Source: Roseovarius sp.
GTDB lineage: Bacteria; Pseudomonadota; Alphaproteobacteria; Rhodobacterales; Rhodobacteraceae
Direction of reading: 5' to 3'
DNA: 35,128 nt
Assembly: GCF_018066915.1 (NCBI RefSeq)
Contig: NZ_JAGPVV010000304.1
Coordinates: 1 to 35,128, forward strand
Shown here: in pieces, positions 15,193 to 23,302 of the stretch
Numbering within the stretch: position 1 is the first letter of the stretch
Layout of the letters: each line of letters opens with the position of its first letter
Notes under the pieces: model-generated
What the model was told of the DNA's origin: nothing
Database searches by the model: none
What the model saw: only the letters and a program-made list of their open reading frames with translations
Made by a program: the position numbers and the translations under genes

Positions 15193-15564
15193 ATGGATTT
15201 GGTGCGAAAACTGGTCGGAATGCTCATCGTGGCGCTCGTCATCGTGACGGGCGCAAACAGCGTCGCCATGGCCTCAAGCAAAATCGAGCATCAAAAGCAC
15301 TGCGTTGACGCTGTTGACGCACAAGTACAAGATATGGGTTTGCATGACGCTAACTCACATGATCATGGCGACACCTCATCGCGCCATACAATGCCAGGAC
15401 ATGATCATGAAACCTGCATGCTTCACGCCTGCCAGGCGCTGTCGCCAGAGATGAGCGTGGCTCAAGAACCGCATCATGTCTTGCTTATGACTTTGATTTG
15501 GCCTGAAAATTCGCTGAACGATCCTGTCCACAAGGACGATCTGCAAAGACCCCCAAGATCCTGA
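15193..15564 (+). CDS. His-rich exported protein, probable metal binding
   Basis: The 123-residue protein has an N-terminal hydrophobic export signal (LVGMLIVALVIVTGANSVAM) and a mature region unusually rich in His, Asp, Met and Cys (HDANSHDHGDTSSRHTMPGH, then DHETCMLHACQA). At least a dozen His lie within about 60 residues, with Cys and Met interspersed, which is typical of periplasmic copper or zinc buffering proteins. It is the first gene of the copper-resistance block. I do not match it to a named family. The C-terminal 30 residues (VLLMTLIWPENSLNDPVHKD) are non-His and of unknown role. Confidence 0.65.
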   Translation: MDLVRKLVGMLIVALVIVTGANSVAMASSKIEHQKHCVDAVDAQVQDMGLHDANSHDHGDTSSRHTMPGHDHETCMLHACQALSPEMSVAQEPHHVLLMTLIWPENSLNDPVHKDDLQRPPRS

Positions 15565-15650
15565 TCCAGCTCGCCTAGCGGGCACCTTGGACTGCAACGG
15601 GCCACAGCGTGGCCCCCAAAAAGCAATCTGGACCGGATCTGGAGGTTTCA

Positions 15651-15881
15651 TTGAGAACCACACTTTTGTTGGGTATTTGCACAGCCCTTTCGGCCTGTGC
15701 AAATACCCCCGACCTGCCGACGCGGGATACGCTTGCACCAGCGGCAAGGACGGATGCCGAGACACCCCCCACAACCTTTCCCGATGTTCTCGTCGGCTAC
15801 ACGTCCCGTCCCGTCAAAGGGCCTGACGATTGGCGCACCTTGAACCGACGGCAATCCCCCGCCGAAGGGGAGGGTTCCTGA
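15651..15881 (+). CDS. Small lipoprotein of copper operon
   Basis: A TTG start at 15651 is supported by GGAGG five bases upstream and gives 76 residues. The signal peptide (LRTTLLLGICTALSACANTP) has lipobox LSAC, so the mature protein should be anchored at Cys16. The rest is Pro/Thr-rich with a conserved-looking YTSRPVKGPDDWRTLN segment. Its stop overlaps the start of the TolC-type gene (TGATG), so the two are translationally coupled. A hairpin (15599-15615) lies 35 bases upstream. Its function is unknown; it is probably an accessory outer-membrane lipoprotein for the efflux or oxidase system. Confidence 0.65.
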   Translation: MRTTLLLGICTALSACANTPDLPTRDTLAPAARTDAETPPTTFPDVLVGYTSRPVKGPDDWRTLNRRQSPAEGEGS

Positions 15882-17347
15882 TGCCGCGCATATCGAAATC
15901 TGGACTTGCAATTCTGACATCTTTTGCCCTTGCGGCCTGCACATCGCCTGATCAGGTGGCGCGCCTGTCCGACCCCAAAGCAGGGTTTTCGGCAGTCACC
16001 AGCCCGGCGCGCGCAATCCTGAACAAAGATACTGTAATGCTCCTGTCAGCCTCGGAAATCGAGACCAATGCCAAGCGCGTGCATGCTCTGGTTCATGAAC
16101 GCACGATTGACGCTGACACAGCCGTGCAGGTGGCGTTGCTCAACAATCGCGGCCTTCAATCTTCCTACGCCCGGCTCGGCGTGTCCTCTGCTGATGTGTG
16201 GCAGAGCATCATGCAACCCAACCCCGTCGCGTCCCTTGGGGTATTCCAGATCGGTGCCGATGGCCTTAATGGATACGGGTCTGTAGAGGGCATGATCGCC
16301 TTCAACCTGTTGGCAGCCTTCACGCAACCGGATCGCACACGTCAAGCCGAATTGCGTTTCACGCAAACCCAGCTTCAGGCACTCGAGGACACACTTCGCG
16401 TCGCTGTGGAGACGCGGCGCGCATGGATCGAGGCGGTGTCGGCCTTCGAGACCGCGGGTCTGATACGGCAGGCGCAGGAAACCGCCGATGCTGGCTCAGA
16501 ACTGGCGGCGCGGCTTGGGGATACCGGATACCTCAACAAGGCCGAACAGGCCCGCGAGCATGCCTTTCACGCAGAGCTTTCAGGACAGCGCGCCAAGGCC
16601 CGGCTTGATGCGCAACTGGCGAAGGAGGCGTTGACCCGGCAACTTGGCCTGTGGGGCAGTGAGGTCGATTACTATGTGCCCAATGCCCTACCAGGTTTGC
16701 CCGCTCGGGTGGTCGACGGGTCCGACATCGAGGCGCGCGCCCTTCGCAATCGCGTTGATCTGGCCATCGCGAAGCTCGAATTGCAAGCCTTGGCACAGGC
16801 GTACGGGATGACCAACGCCACGCGTTTCGTGAGCGACTTAGAGCTGATCGCGGGTGCCGAAACGGAACGCGAGAATGACGGCGGCAGTCTTCAATCGGAC
16901 ACCAAACCGCAACTCGAGTTGGAGTTTGCGATACCGATCTTCGACAGTGGCAAAGCTCGGATGAAAAAGGTTGAGGCCAGTTACATGATCGCCGCGCATG
17001 ATCTGGCGCAACGAGCCGTCAACGTGCGCTCCGAGGCCCGCTCGGCCCATGCAGCGCACGTCGGCAGCCACCGGATCGCGCGGCACTACCGCGATGCCGT
17101 TCTGCCGCTGCGCAAGACCATCGAGGAGGAAGCGTTGCTCAGTTACAACGGCATGATCACCAGCACGTTCGAGTTGTTGGCCGATACCCGCGCACGGATG
17201 AGCTCGAACCTGTCTGAGGCGGAGGCGCGGCGTGATTTCTGGCTGGCAGATGCCAATCTCATGGCGGCGATTTATGGGGGTGGGTCGGCGTCCAGTGGGC
17301 GGGACGGCCGGGCGAATATCGCCAACGAATCGGTCGCCGGACATTGA
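15881..17347 (+). CDS. TolC-family outer-membrane efflux lipoprotein
   Basis: The 488-residue protein begins with a lipoprotein signal (LTSFALAACTS, lipobox LAAC). Long amphipathic helices arranged as two repeated halves follow, characteristic of TolC/OEP channels (NNRGLQSSYARLGVSSADVW near residue 90, and ELEFAIPIFDSGKARMKKVE near 350). The ATG at 15881 overlaps the upstream stop and has GGGAGGG before it. In copper systems such channels normally serve an RND pump with a membrane-fusion protein, but neither is encoded here; the next gene, 17 bases on, is the multicopper oxidase. It may act as an outer-membrane exit for copper or may borrow a pump encoded elsewhere. Confidence 0.85.
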   Translation: MPRISKSGLAILTSFALAACTSPDQVARLSDPKAGFSAVTSPARAILNKDTVMLLSASEIETNAKRVHALVHERTIDADTAVQVALLNNRGLQSSYARLGVSSADVWQSIMQPNPVASLGVFQIGADGLNGYGSVEGMIAFNLLAAFTQPDRTRQAELRFTQTQLQALEDTLRVAVETRRAWIEAVSAFETAGLIRQAQETADAGSELAARLGDTGYLNKAEQAREHAFHAELSGQRAKARLDAQLAKEALTRQLGLWGSEVDYYVPNALPGLPARVVDGSDIEARALRNRVDLAIAKLELQALAQAYGMTNATRFVSDLELIAGAETERENDGGSLQSDTKPQLELEFAIPIFDSGKARMKKVEASYMIAAHDLAQRAVNVRSEARSAHAAHVGSHRIARHYRDAVLPLRKTIEEEALLSYNGMITSTFELLADTRARMSSNLSEAEARRDFWLADANLMAAIYGGGSASSGRDGRANIANESVAGH

Positions 17348-17364
17348 GAACAAGGAGACAAGGA

Positions 17365-18705
17365 ATGATGAACCGACGTCAAATGCTCACCGCAGGCGCA
17401 GGCCTTTTGGTGACCGGGGCTGCTGCTCGGGCGCAGAGCACGGGCTTGCCAGAGGCGGCCTTTATGGAGAGTGCGGCCACCCAGATCACCCCGCGCCCCA
17501 CAACTGGGCCGGATTACAATCCAGTGGTCACACTGAACGGATGGACGTTGCCGTTTCGCATGAATGGCAACGTCAAGGAGTTCCACCTTGTGGCCGAGCC
17601 AGTGGAACGAGAAATGGCTGATGGTATGACCGCCAATCTCTGGGGGTACAACGGCCAGTCCACCGGACCGACCATCGAGGCGGTCGAGGGTGACCGGGTG
17701 CGCATTTTCGTGACCAACAAGCTGCCTGAACACACGTCGGTCCATTGGCATGGCATGATCCTGCCCTCTGGCATGGACGGTGTGGGCGGCCTGTCTCACA
17801 AAGCGATCCCGCCGGGCAAGACCTATGTCTACGAGTTCGACTTGGTGAAATCCGGCACATTCATGTACCACCCGCATGCAGATGAGATGGTGCAGATGGC
17901 CATGGGGATGATGGGAATGTTTATTGTGCATCCCAAAGACCCCACCTTCATGCCAGTCGACCGCGACTTCTGTTTTCTGCTCAACGCCTTCGACATCGTA
18001 CCCGGTAGTTATACGCCGCGCGTCATGACGATGACGGATTTCAACCTCTGGTGCTGGAACAGCCGTCTATTTCCGGACATCGACCCGCTCGTTGTGGGCC
18101 TGGGCGATCGGGTGCGCGTGCGCGTTGGCAACCTCACGATGACGAACCACCCCATCCACATGCATGGCTACGATTTCGAAGTCACCTGCACCGATGGTGG
18201 TTGGGTGCCCAAGGCGGCACGCTGGCCTGAGGTGTCCATCGACATCCCCGTGGGAGCGATGCGCGCCTATGAATTCGACGCCATCCATCCCGGGGACTGG
18301 GCGATCCATTGTCACAAATCGCACCACACGATGAACGCCATGGGCCACGACGTGCCGAACTTTATTGGTGCGGACAAGCGGCAGGTCACGGACATGATCC
18401 GTAAACATCAGCCGGAATTCATGCCGATGGGTTCGAGCGGCATGGCCGAAATGGGAATGATGTCGATGGAAATCCCTGACAACACGGTGCCGATGATGAC
18501 TGGCTGGGGCCCGCACGGCCCCATCGAGATGGGTGGCATGTTCTCGGTGGTAAAGGTGCGCGATGGCATCGCGCCGGGCGATTATTCCGATCCCGGCTGG
18601 TATGAGAACCCGCCCGGAACCGAAGCCTGGGAATGGACAGGCGAACTTCCTGATTTCACACGCAACGACAGCGCAAGGACCAAGCTCACCCCAACCAAGG
18701 GCTGA
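17365..18705 (+). CDS. copA: CopA-like periplasmic multicopper oxidase
   Basis: The 446-residue enzyme has a Tat-type leader (NRRQMLTAGAGLLVTGAAAR). Copper ligands are complete: HWH (127-129), HPH (169-171), HPIHMH (262-267) and HCHKSHHTMNAM (315-326), supplying the type 2/3 trinuclear and type 1 centres. Family members oxidise Cu(I) to the less toxic Cu(II) in the periplasm. A Met-rich stretch (about 353-378; PMGSSGMAEMGMMSMEIP) resembles the copper-handling segments of CopA/CueO. The ATG at 17365 has AAGGAGA upstream; MM at the start leaves a 3-base ambiguity. It is followed 28 bases later by the cupredoxin gene. The copA symbol follows the CopA oxidase convention and is not the ATPase of the same name. 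Confidence 0.88.
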   Translation: MMNRRQMLTAGAGLLVTGAAARAQSTGLPEAAFMESAATQITPRPTTGPDYNPVVTLNGWTLPFRMNGNVKEFHLVAEPVEREMADGMTANLWGYNGQSTGPTIEAVEGDRVRIFVTNKLPEHTSVHWHGMILPSGMDGVGGLSHKAIPPGKTYVYEFDLVKSGTFMYHPHADEMVQMAMGMMGMFIVHPKDPTFMPVDRDFCFLLNAFDIVPGSYTPRVMTMTDFNLWCWNSRLFPDIDPLVVGLGDRVRVRVGNLTMTNHPIHMHGYDFEVTCTDGGWVPKAARWPEVSIDIPVGAMRAYEFDAIHPGDWAIHCHKSHHTMNAMGHDVPNFIGADKRQVTDMIRKHQPEFMPMGSSGMAEMGMMSMEIPDNTVPMMTGWGPHGPIEMGGMFSVVKVRDGIAPGDYSDPGWYENPPGTEAWEWTGELPDFTRNDSARTKLTPTKG

Positions 18706-18733
18706 GATCATGACACGAAAGAGGAGTATCTCC

Positions 18734-19249
18734 ATGAAACTAACAGCACTCACCACCGCTTTCCTGTTCGGTGCCGGCACCGCAATGGCCGCAGGCAGCC
18801 ATGCTGGTGGGCATGGCCACGACGACGGGCAAATGGCAGGTCATGGCCACGCCGACATGATGCAAGTCGGCCAGCCCGGCACGCTGGAAGAGGCAAGCCG
18901 CACCATCGAGATCACGATGCGCGAGACATCAGACGGCGGGATGCTCTTCGAGCCCGGTGATCTGAATTTCAAACCCGGCGAAACCGTGCGCTTGCGCATC
19001 CATAATGCGGGTGAGGTCGACCACGAGTTCGTCATGGATACCCATGAAAACAACGAAGAACACCGCAAGCTGATGCAGAAGTTTCCGGAAATGGAGCATG
19101 ACGATCCCAACGCCATCCGGCTTGCACCGGGCGAAACCGGCGATATCGTCTGGAGCTTTGCGAACACCGGCACCTTCCAGTTCGCCTGTCTGATCCCCGG
19201 CCATATGGAAGCTGGCATGCACGGACCGATCCACGTCCAGAGCAATTGA
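18734..19249 (+). CDS. copI: CopI-like periplasmic cupredoxin
   Basis: The 171-residue protein has a signal peptide (KLTALTTAFLFGAGTAMAAG) and a His/Met-rich N-terminal segment (GGHGHDDGQMAGHGHADMMQ). A cupredoxin domain follows, with type 1 copper ligands His97 (VDHEF), Cys152, His157 and Met162 (ACLIPGHMEAGM). This layout matches CopI, a copper-induced cupredoxin needed for periplasmic copper tolerance in purple bacteria. It follows the oxidase gene by 28 bases with GAGGAG before the ATG. It likely shuttles or buffers copper and may pass electrons or ions to or from the multicopper oxidase. The family assignment is good; the symbol is moderately sure. Confidence 0.8.
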   Translation: MKLTALTTAFLFGAGTAMAAGSHAGGHGHDDGQMAGHGHADMMQVGQPGTLEEASRTIEITMRETSDGGMLFEPGDLNFKPGETVRLRIHNAGEVDHEFVMDTHENNEEHRKLMQKFPEMEHDDPNAIRLAPGETGDIVWSFANTGTFQFACLIPGHMEAGMHGPIHVQSN

Positions 19250-19272
19250 ACATACCGAATAAGGAGACCACT

Positions 19273-19560
19273 ATGAAACCGATCAAGACCGCTGCCGCCG
19301 TAAGCTTCGCCCTCGCCGTCACAGTGTTGGGCGCATGGGCCGAACCCGTCTATACAAAGGGCGTGGTCAAGTCCGTAAAGCCTGAAGACGGCAAGGTGAC
19401 CATCATCCACGAAGAGCTCGTCGAGCTTGAAATGCCCGCGATGACCATGGTGTTTCGCGTGTCCGACGAGGCCATGTTCGACAGGCTCGAAGAAGGCAAA
19501 GAGATAGAGTTCACTGTCGAGCGACTGGATGGAAAGCTGACCGTGACGGGTCTGAAATGA
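19273..19560 (+). CDS. CusF-like periplasmic copper chaperone
   Basis: The 95-residue protein has a signal peptide (AAAVSFALAVTVLGAWAEP) and a small OB-fold with the CusF copper site: His46, Met57 and Met59 in MPAMTMVF. In E. coli CusF a Trp next to the Met pair (NWPEMTM) caps Cu(I) by a cation-pi contact; here that position is Met54, as in many CusF-like proteins, so the site may be all-sulfur/His. The ATG has AAGGAGA upstream and is 24 bases after the cupredoxin stop. A 13-bp hairpin follows. It would pass Cu(I) to an efflux pump, but no CusCBA pump genes are visible in the window. Confidence 0.8.
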   Translation: MKPIKTAAAVSFALAVTVLGAWAEPVYTKGVVKSVKPEDGKVTIIHEELVELEMPAMTMVFRVSDEAMFDRLEEGKEIEFTVERLDGKLTVTGLK

Positions 19561-19566
19561 TAGAGT

Positions 19567-19596
19567 GCAGGGGTGATCATCTTTGATCACCCCTGC
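19567..19596 (+). terminator. Strong 13-bp hairpin after the CusF-like gene
   Basis: GCAGGGGTGATCA pairs perfectly with TGATCACCCCTGC around a TCTT loop. There is no T-run after it, so it may terminate weakly, act as a processing or stability element, or separate expression of the two halves of the copper block. Confidence 0.75.
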
Positions 19597-19624
19597 CGCC
19601 GTTGTCGAATGAAGGAGATCAGGC

Positions 19625-19672
19625 ATGGTCGAGGCCTGCTGCCCTTCGGCGCACGCCCTGGAGGTTATGTGA
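19625..19672 (+). CDS. Short leader ORF with Cys-Cys, upstream of VTT protein
   Basis: This is a 15-codon frame, MVEACCPSAHALEVM, ending TGA. It has its own strong site (AAGGAGA 5 bases upstream), and the ribosome-binding site for the next gene (GGAGG) lies inside its last codons. The arrangement is that of a translational-coupling leader. The adjacent Cys and a His could sense or bind metal. It could also be the remnant of a longer gene, as the ATG-to-ATG distance is only 49 bases. Confidence 0.45.
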   Translation: MVEACCPSAHALEVM

Positions 19673-19673
19673 T

Positions 19674-20342
19674 ATGATCCTGCGCGCCGCACTACTGACG
19701 GGCCTAGCCATTCTGGGGCTCGCAACGCTTGGTATTTGGATCTTCGCACCTTGGGCGCTGACCGAAGCCCTCAGCTTGCTGGAAGGCGCGCGCGTTGAGG
19801 AACTGGTGACGCGCGCCGGGATCTGGGGACCTGTTCTGATCATTACGCTGATGACCCTAGCCGTCGTGGCCAGCCCGATCCCGAGTGCGCCAATCGCCTT
19901 GGCGGCGGGGGCGGCTTATGGGCACCTCTGGGGGACACTACAGGTCGTCATCGGTGCCGAGCTAGGTGCATTGATCGCATTCGGCCTCGCTCGGTTTCTG
20001 GGGCAAGATATCCTACGGCGCGTGTTTGGCGATCGCGTTGACGCCGGGCTTCTGGGGTCGCAAACTGCCTTGACGGCCACGGTCTTTGCCTCGCGCCTTA
20101 TGCCCTTCGTGTCGTTTGACATGATCAGCTACGCCGCCGGTCTAAGCCGCTTGCATGCCTGGCGATTTGCCTTGGCGACACTGGCTGGCATCATCCCGGC
20201 GAGTTTCCTCCTCGCGCATTTCGGAGGCGAGGCGGTTAGTGGCGATATCGGACGGACGACATGGGCGGTGCTCGGCCTCGGACTTGTGACCGGCTTGCCT
20301 TTGCTCTGGGTGGCAACACGACGAAAGACCGACGAAACCTGA
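19674..20342 (+). CDS. VTT/TVP38 (DedA-like) integral membrane protein
   Basis: The 222-residue protein has an N-terminal membrane helix (LLTGLAILGLATLGIWIF). A VTT domain follows with motifs typical of TVP38/TMEM64 proteins: SPIPSAPIALAAGAAYG, a re-entrant ELGALIAFGLARFLG, and FASRLMPFVSFDMISYAAGLS. Four or five further helices end with a basic tail (ATRRKTDET). The start at 19674 has GGAGG about 9 bases upstream; the earlier in-frame start at 19602 overlaps the leader ORF and lacks support. Proteins of this family are often linked to metal-stress operons, though their substrate is unknown. It lies between the CusF-like gene and the copper ATPase. Confidence 0.8.
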   Translation: MILRAALLTGLAILGLATLGIWIFAPWALTEALSLLEGARVEELVTRAGIWGPVLIITLMTLAVVASPIPSAPIALAAGAAYGHLWGTLQVVIGAELGALIAFGLARFLGQDILRRVFGDRVDAGLLGSQTALTATVFASRLMPFVSFDMISYAAGLSRLHAWRFALATLAGIIPASFLLAHFGGEAVSGDIGRTTWAVLGLGLVTGLPLLWVATRRKTDET

Positions 20343-20385
20343 CAGGAACGCAAAGTAGCTGCGCATAGAATTGCCAACTCTATCC

Positions 20386-20406
20386 TTGACCTTCCAGTGA
20401 CGGGAA
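20386..20406 (+). promoter_or_regulatory. Possible degenerate CueR/MerR-type operator
   Basis: TTGACCTTCCAGTGACGGGAA has a -35-like TTGACC and a dyad TTCC-N7-GGAA, reminiscent of copper-responsive MerR operators (left half ACCTTCC). The right half and the -10 are weak. It lies 33 bases before the ATPase start. No cueR gene is present in the window. Confidence 0.35.
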
Positions 20407-20438
20407 TCCCCACATCAAGACTGAAAGGACACAATCAG

Positions 20439-22769
20439 ATGGCTCATCACGATCACCACAGCGCCCTTGAGATTGCTCCGGGGGCCAATGTCGCGACTGA
20501 TCCCGTCTGCGGTATGCAGGTCGAGATCAAGGAAAGTGCACGGAGCCGGGATTACGGGAACGCCACATTCTATTTCTGTTCTGACGGGTGCCAGAATAAA
20601 TTCGACGTCGATCCTTATTTCTATGCCTCCGGCAATGCCCAGACTGTCAAGACGCGTGCGCAGCGTGGAGCCCAATATACCTGCCCGATGCATCCCGAGA
20701 TCGTCCGCGACGCGCCCGGCTCCTGCCCGATCTGTGGCATGGCGCTGGAGCCGATGGTGCCTTCGGACGAGCCCTCCGAAGAACTGACAGATTTCACCCG
20801 GCGGATGTGGATCAGCGCTGCGGCGGCGGTGCCGCTCATGATCATCACGATGGGCGAGTTGGTTGGGCTGGACGTGCGCGGCTGGCTCGGCCACCGTCTG
20901 TCGGTCTATGCCGAATTTGTTCTGGCCACACCGATCATCCTCTGGGCGGCGCAGCCCTTCTTTCGGCGCGGCATCGATTCGATCCGAAATGCCTCTCCCA
21001 ACATGTGGACGCTGATTTCGCTCGGCGTCGGGGCTGCGTATCTCTACTCGCTGGTGGCCACCTTCGCACCCGAGATATTCCCAAACGAGTATCGGATGGG
21101 CGACGGTGTCGGCACCTATTACGAGGCCGCCGTCGTGATCATCGCGCTGGTTTTTGTCGGGCAGGTTCTGGAACTGCGCGCACGCGCGCGCACCGGCGAT
21201 GCGATCCGCGCGCTTCTCGACCTTGCCCCCAAGACAGCCCGCCGCATCCTGCCCGATGGGTCGGAATATGATGCCCCGCTCGAGAATATCTCGGAGGGCG
21301 ACATGCTGCGCGTGCGTCCGGGCGACAGCGTGCCGGTGGACGGCGAAGTGATCGAGGGCCGCTCCTCAGTGGATGAGAGCATGATCACGGGCGAGTCATT
21401 GCCGGTGGAAAAGACTGCGGGCGATGGCCTGACCGGCGGCACGATCAACAAGAACGGCACTCTGGCCATGCGCGCGACCAAGATCGGTGCCGATACGGTG
21501 CTGTCGCAGATCGTCGACATGGTGGCGGGCGCTCGCATGTCGCGCGCGCCAATTCAGGGGCTGGCGGACAAGGTCGCCTCGGTTTTCGTGCCTGCGGTGG
21601 TGCTCGTGGCCTTGGTTGCCTTCGCCACTTGGCTCTCGGTCGGGCCCGATCCGGCACTGGCCTTTGCCATCGCTTCGGCGGTTTCGGTGCTCATCATCGC
21701 TTGCCCCTGCGCGCTGGGGCTCGCCACTCCGATCTCGATCACCACCGCCGCGGGCCGTGGCGCGCAGGCCGGCGTGCTGATCAAGGATGCCGAGGCGTTG
21801 GAACACATGGGCCGGGTCGATACCCTGATCGTAGACAAGACCGGGACACTGACCGAAGGCAAACCCCGGCTCACCGATGTGATCGCACTCAAGGGCGAAC
21901 AGGGCGAGGTGCTCCGTCTTGCCGCCGCACTTGAACGCGGGTCCGAGCATCCGCTGGCCGAAGCCATCGTCGCCGGGGCCCACGAGCGCGGACTGAAACC
22001 GGAGCGCGCCGAGGATTTCGAGGCGGTGACCGGCAAGGGCGTGCGCGGCACGGTCGAGGGGCGAAGCGTGGCACTTGGCAATGTGGCGATGATGCGGGAT
22101 CTCGGGCTCGACACGGATGCGGCGGACGCGCAGGCCGACGACCTTCGGGGCGACGGCAAGACGGCGATGTTCGTGGCCGTCGACAGCGAGATTACCGGGA
22201 TCGTGGCTGTGGCCGATCCGATCAAGGACACGACTGAGGCCGCGATCCGCGAACTGCATGCTCTGGGCCTGACCATCATCATGGCAACCGGCGACAACCA
22301 ACGCACGGCCGAGGCGGTAGCGTCGAGGCTTGGCATCGACGAGGTGCGCGCCGGTGTTCTGCCCGAGGACAAGCAGAAACTGGTCGTAGAGTTGCGCGCC
22401 AAGGGCGCGCTGGTAGCTATGGCGGGCGACGGGGTGAACGATGCGCCTGCACTCGCCGCCGCCGATGTCGGCATCGCGATGAGCACGGGGGCGGATGTCG
22501 CGGTGGAAAGCGCCGGGATCACCCTGCTCAATGGGGATCTGACGGGCCTTGTGCGGGCACGCAAGCTGGCGCGGGCGACGCTGCGGAACATTCGACAAAA
22601 CCTGTTCTTTGCCTTCGCTTACAACGCCTTGGGCGTACCGATCGCGGCCGGTGTGCTCTATCCCTTTACCGGAACGCTGCTCTCGCCGATGATCGCGGCC
22701 GCCGCGATGAGCCTCTCCTCTGTCTCGGTGATTTCCAATGCGCTGAGGTTGAGGCGGGTGAAGCTCTGA
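20439..22769 (+). CDS. P1B-type copper-exporting ATPase with YHS and HMBD domains
   Basis: The 776-residue pump starts with MAHHDHH, then a YHS domain (about 19-62; DPVCGM), a heavy-metal-binding domain (about 80-105; [20 protein letters not shown]), and the P-type core. Core motifs are TGES (317-320), CPC (422-424), phosphorylation site DKTGT (466-470), SEHP (502-505) and GDGVNDAP. The C-terminal membrane signatures (YN...P and MSLSS) are those of Cu(I) exporters. The classic N-terminal HMA (GMTCxxC) repeats are absent, replaced by the YHS and HMBD modules, an arrangement seen in other copper ATPases. Start ATG 20439 has GAAAGGA upstream. It would expel cytoplasmic Cu(I) into the periplasm for CopA, CopI and CusF to handle. 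Confidence 0.9.
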   Translation: MAHHDHHSALEIAPGANVATDPVCGMQVEIKESARSRDYGNATFYFCSDGCQNKFDVDPYFYASGNAQTVKTRAQRGAQYTCPMHPEIVRDAPGSCPICGMALEPMVPSDEPSEELTDFTRRMWISAAAAVPLMIITMGELVGLDVRGWLGHRLSVYAEFVLATPIILWAAQPFFRRGIDSIRNASPNMWTLISLGVGAAYLYSLVATFAPEIFPNEYRMGDGVGTYYEAAVVIIALVFVGQVLELRARARTGDAIRALLDLAPKTARRILPDGSEYDAPLENISEGDMLRVRPGDSVPVDGEVIEGRSSVDESMITGESLPVEKTAGDGLTGGTINKNGTLAMRATKIGADTVLSQIVDMVAGARMSRAPIQGLADKVASVFVPAVVLVALVAFATWLSVGPDPALAFAIASAVSVLIIACPCALGLATPISITTAAGRGAQAGVLIKDAEALEHMGRVDTLIVDKTGTLTEGKPRLTDVIALKGEQGEVLRLAAALERGSEHPLAEAIVAGAHERGLKPERAEDFEAVTGKGVRGTVEGRSVALGNVAMMRDLGLDTDAADAQADDLRGDGKTAMFVAVDSEITGIVAVADPIKDTTEAAIRELHALGLTIIMATGDNQRTAEAVASRLGIDEVRAGVLPEDKQKLVVELRAKGALVAMAGDGVNDAPALAAADVGIAMSTGADVAVESAGITLLNGDLTGLVRARKLARATLRNIRQNLFFAFAYNALGVPIAAGVLYPFTGTLLSPMIAAAAMSLSSVSVISNALRLRRVKL

Positions 22770-22804
22770 TCCACCGTGAAATGCCCTATTGATCCACTGT
22801 GAAA
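22767..22804. repeat. 15-bp direct repeat between ATPase and DUF411 genes
   Basis: TGATCCACCGTGAAA (22767) and TGATCCACTGTGAAA (22790) differ at one base and start 23 bases apart. The first contains the ATPase stop. It may be a slippage remnant or a pair of protein sites. Confidence 0.5.
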
Positions 22805-22822
22805 CTCTGAAAGGACGACACC

Positions 22823-23302
22823 ATGATCCAAGATCCTCTCTCACGCCGCACACTGGTGCTCGGTGGCGCCGCGATTGTTGCGACATGGCCCATCGGATCA
22901 CTGGCGCGAACCACCGGGCCAGTGATGCATGTGGTGAAAGACCCCAACTGCGGCTGCTGTTCGGCCTGGATAGACATCCTCGAACGTGACGGGTTCCGCG
23001 TGACGACAGAGGCGAGCACGGGCACGCAGCTTATGCGCTACAAGTTCGAGAATGGCATCCCCCAAACGATGGTTTCCTGTCATACGGGCCGTGTTGACGG
23101 TTACATGATCGAAGGACATGTTCCGGTCGCGGATATCCGTCGTCTGCTTGAAGAACGTCCCAATGCAGTCGGCCTTGCCGTCCCAGGCATGCCCTATGGC
23201 TCACCGGGTATGGGACCGGCGTCCGAGCGCGAAGCCTATGACGTCTTCTTGATAGATCGCGAAGGCCGCACAGACGTGTTCAGCCATTACGAAAGCGCCT
23301 GA
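22823..23302 (+). CDS. DUF411 periplasmic metal-binding protein
   Basis: The 159-residue protein has a Tat-like leader (SRRTLVLGGAAIVATWPIG), then the DUF411 core. KDPNCGCCSAWIDILERDGF holds Cys43, Cys45 and Cys46, followed by IPQTMVSCHTGRVDGYMIEG and HVPVADIRRLL with a late MPYGSPGM. DUF411 proteins occur next to copper and heavy-metal resistance genes and bind metals through these cysteines. The ATG at 22823 has GAAAGGACG upstream. It is the last recognised gene of the copper block; its 3' end overlaps the antisense tail of the broken gene from the nitrate operon. Confidence 0.85.
   Translation: MIQDPLSRRTLVLGGAAIVATWPIGSLARTTGPVMHVVKDPNCGCCSAWIDILERDGFRVTTEASTGTQLMRYKFENGIPQTMVSCHTGRVDGYMIEGHVPVADIRRLLEERPNAVGLAVPGMPYGSPGMGPASEREAYDVFLIDREGRTDVFSHYESA

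Noticed and set aside
15599-15615. GGGCCAC-AGC-GTGGCCC hairpin as a terminator
   Set aside because: No T-run follows on the plus strand and the minus strand has no gene ending here; kept only as a possible leader hairpin.
21396-22901. 501-codon minus-strand open frame
   Set aside because: Antisense to the copper ATPase, His/Arg/Gly-rich, no motif.
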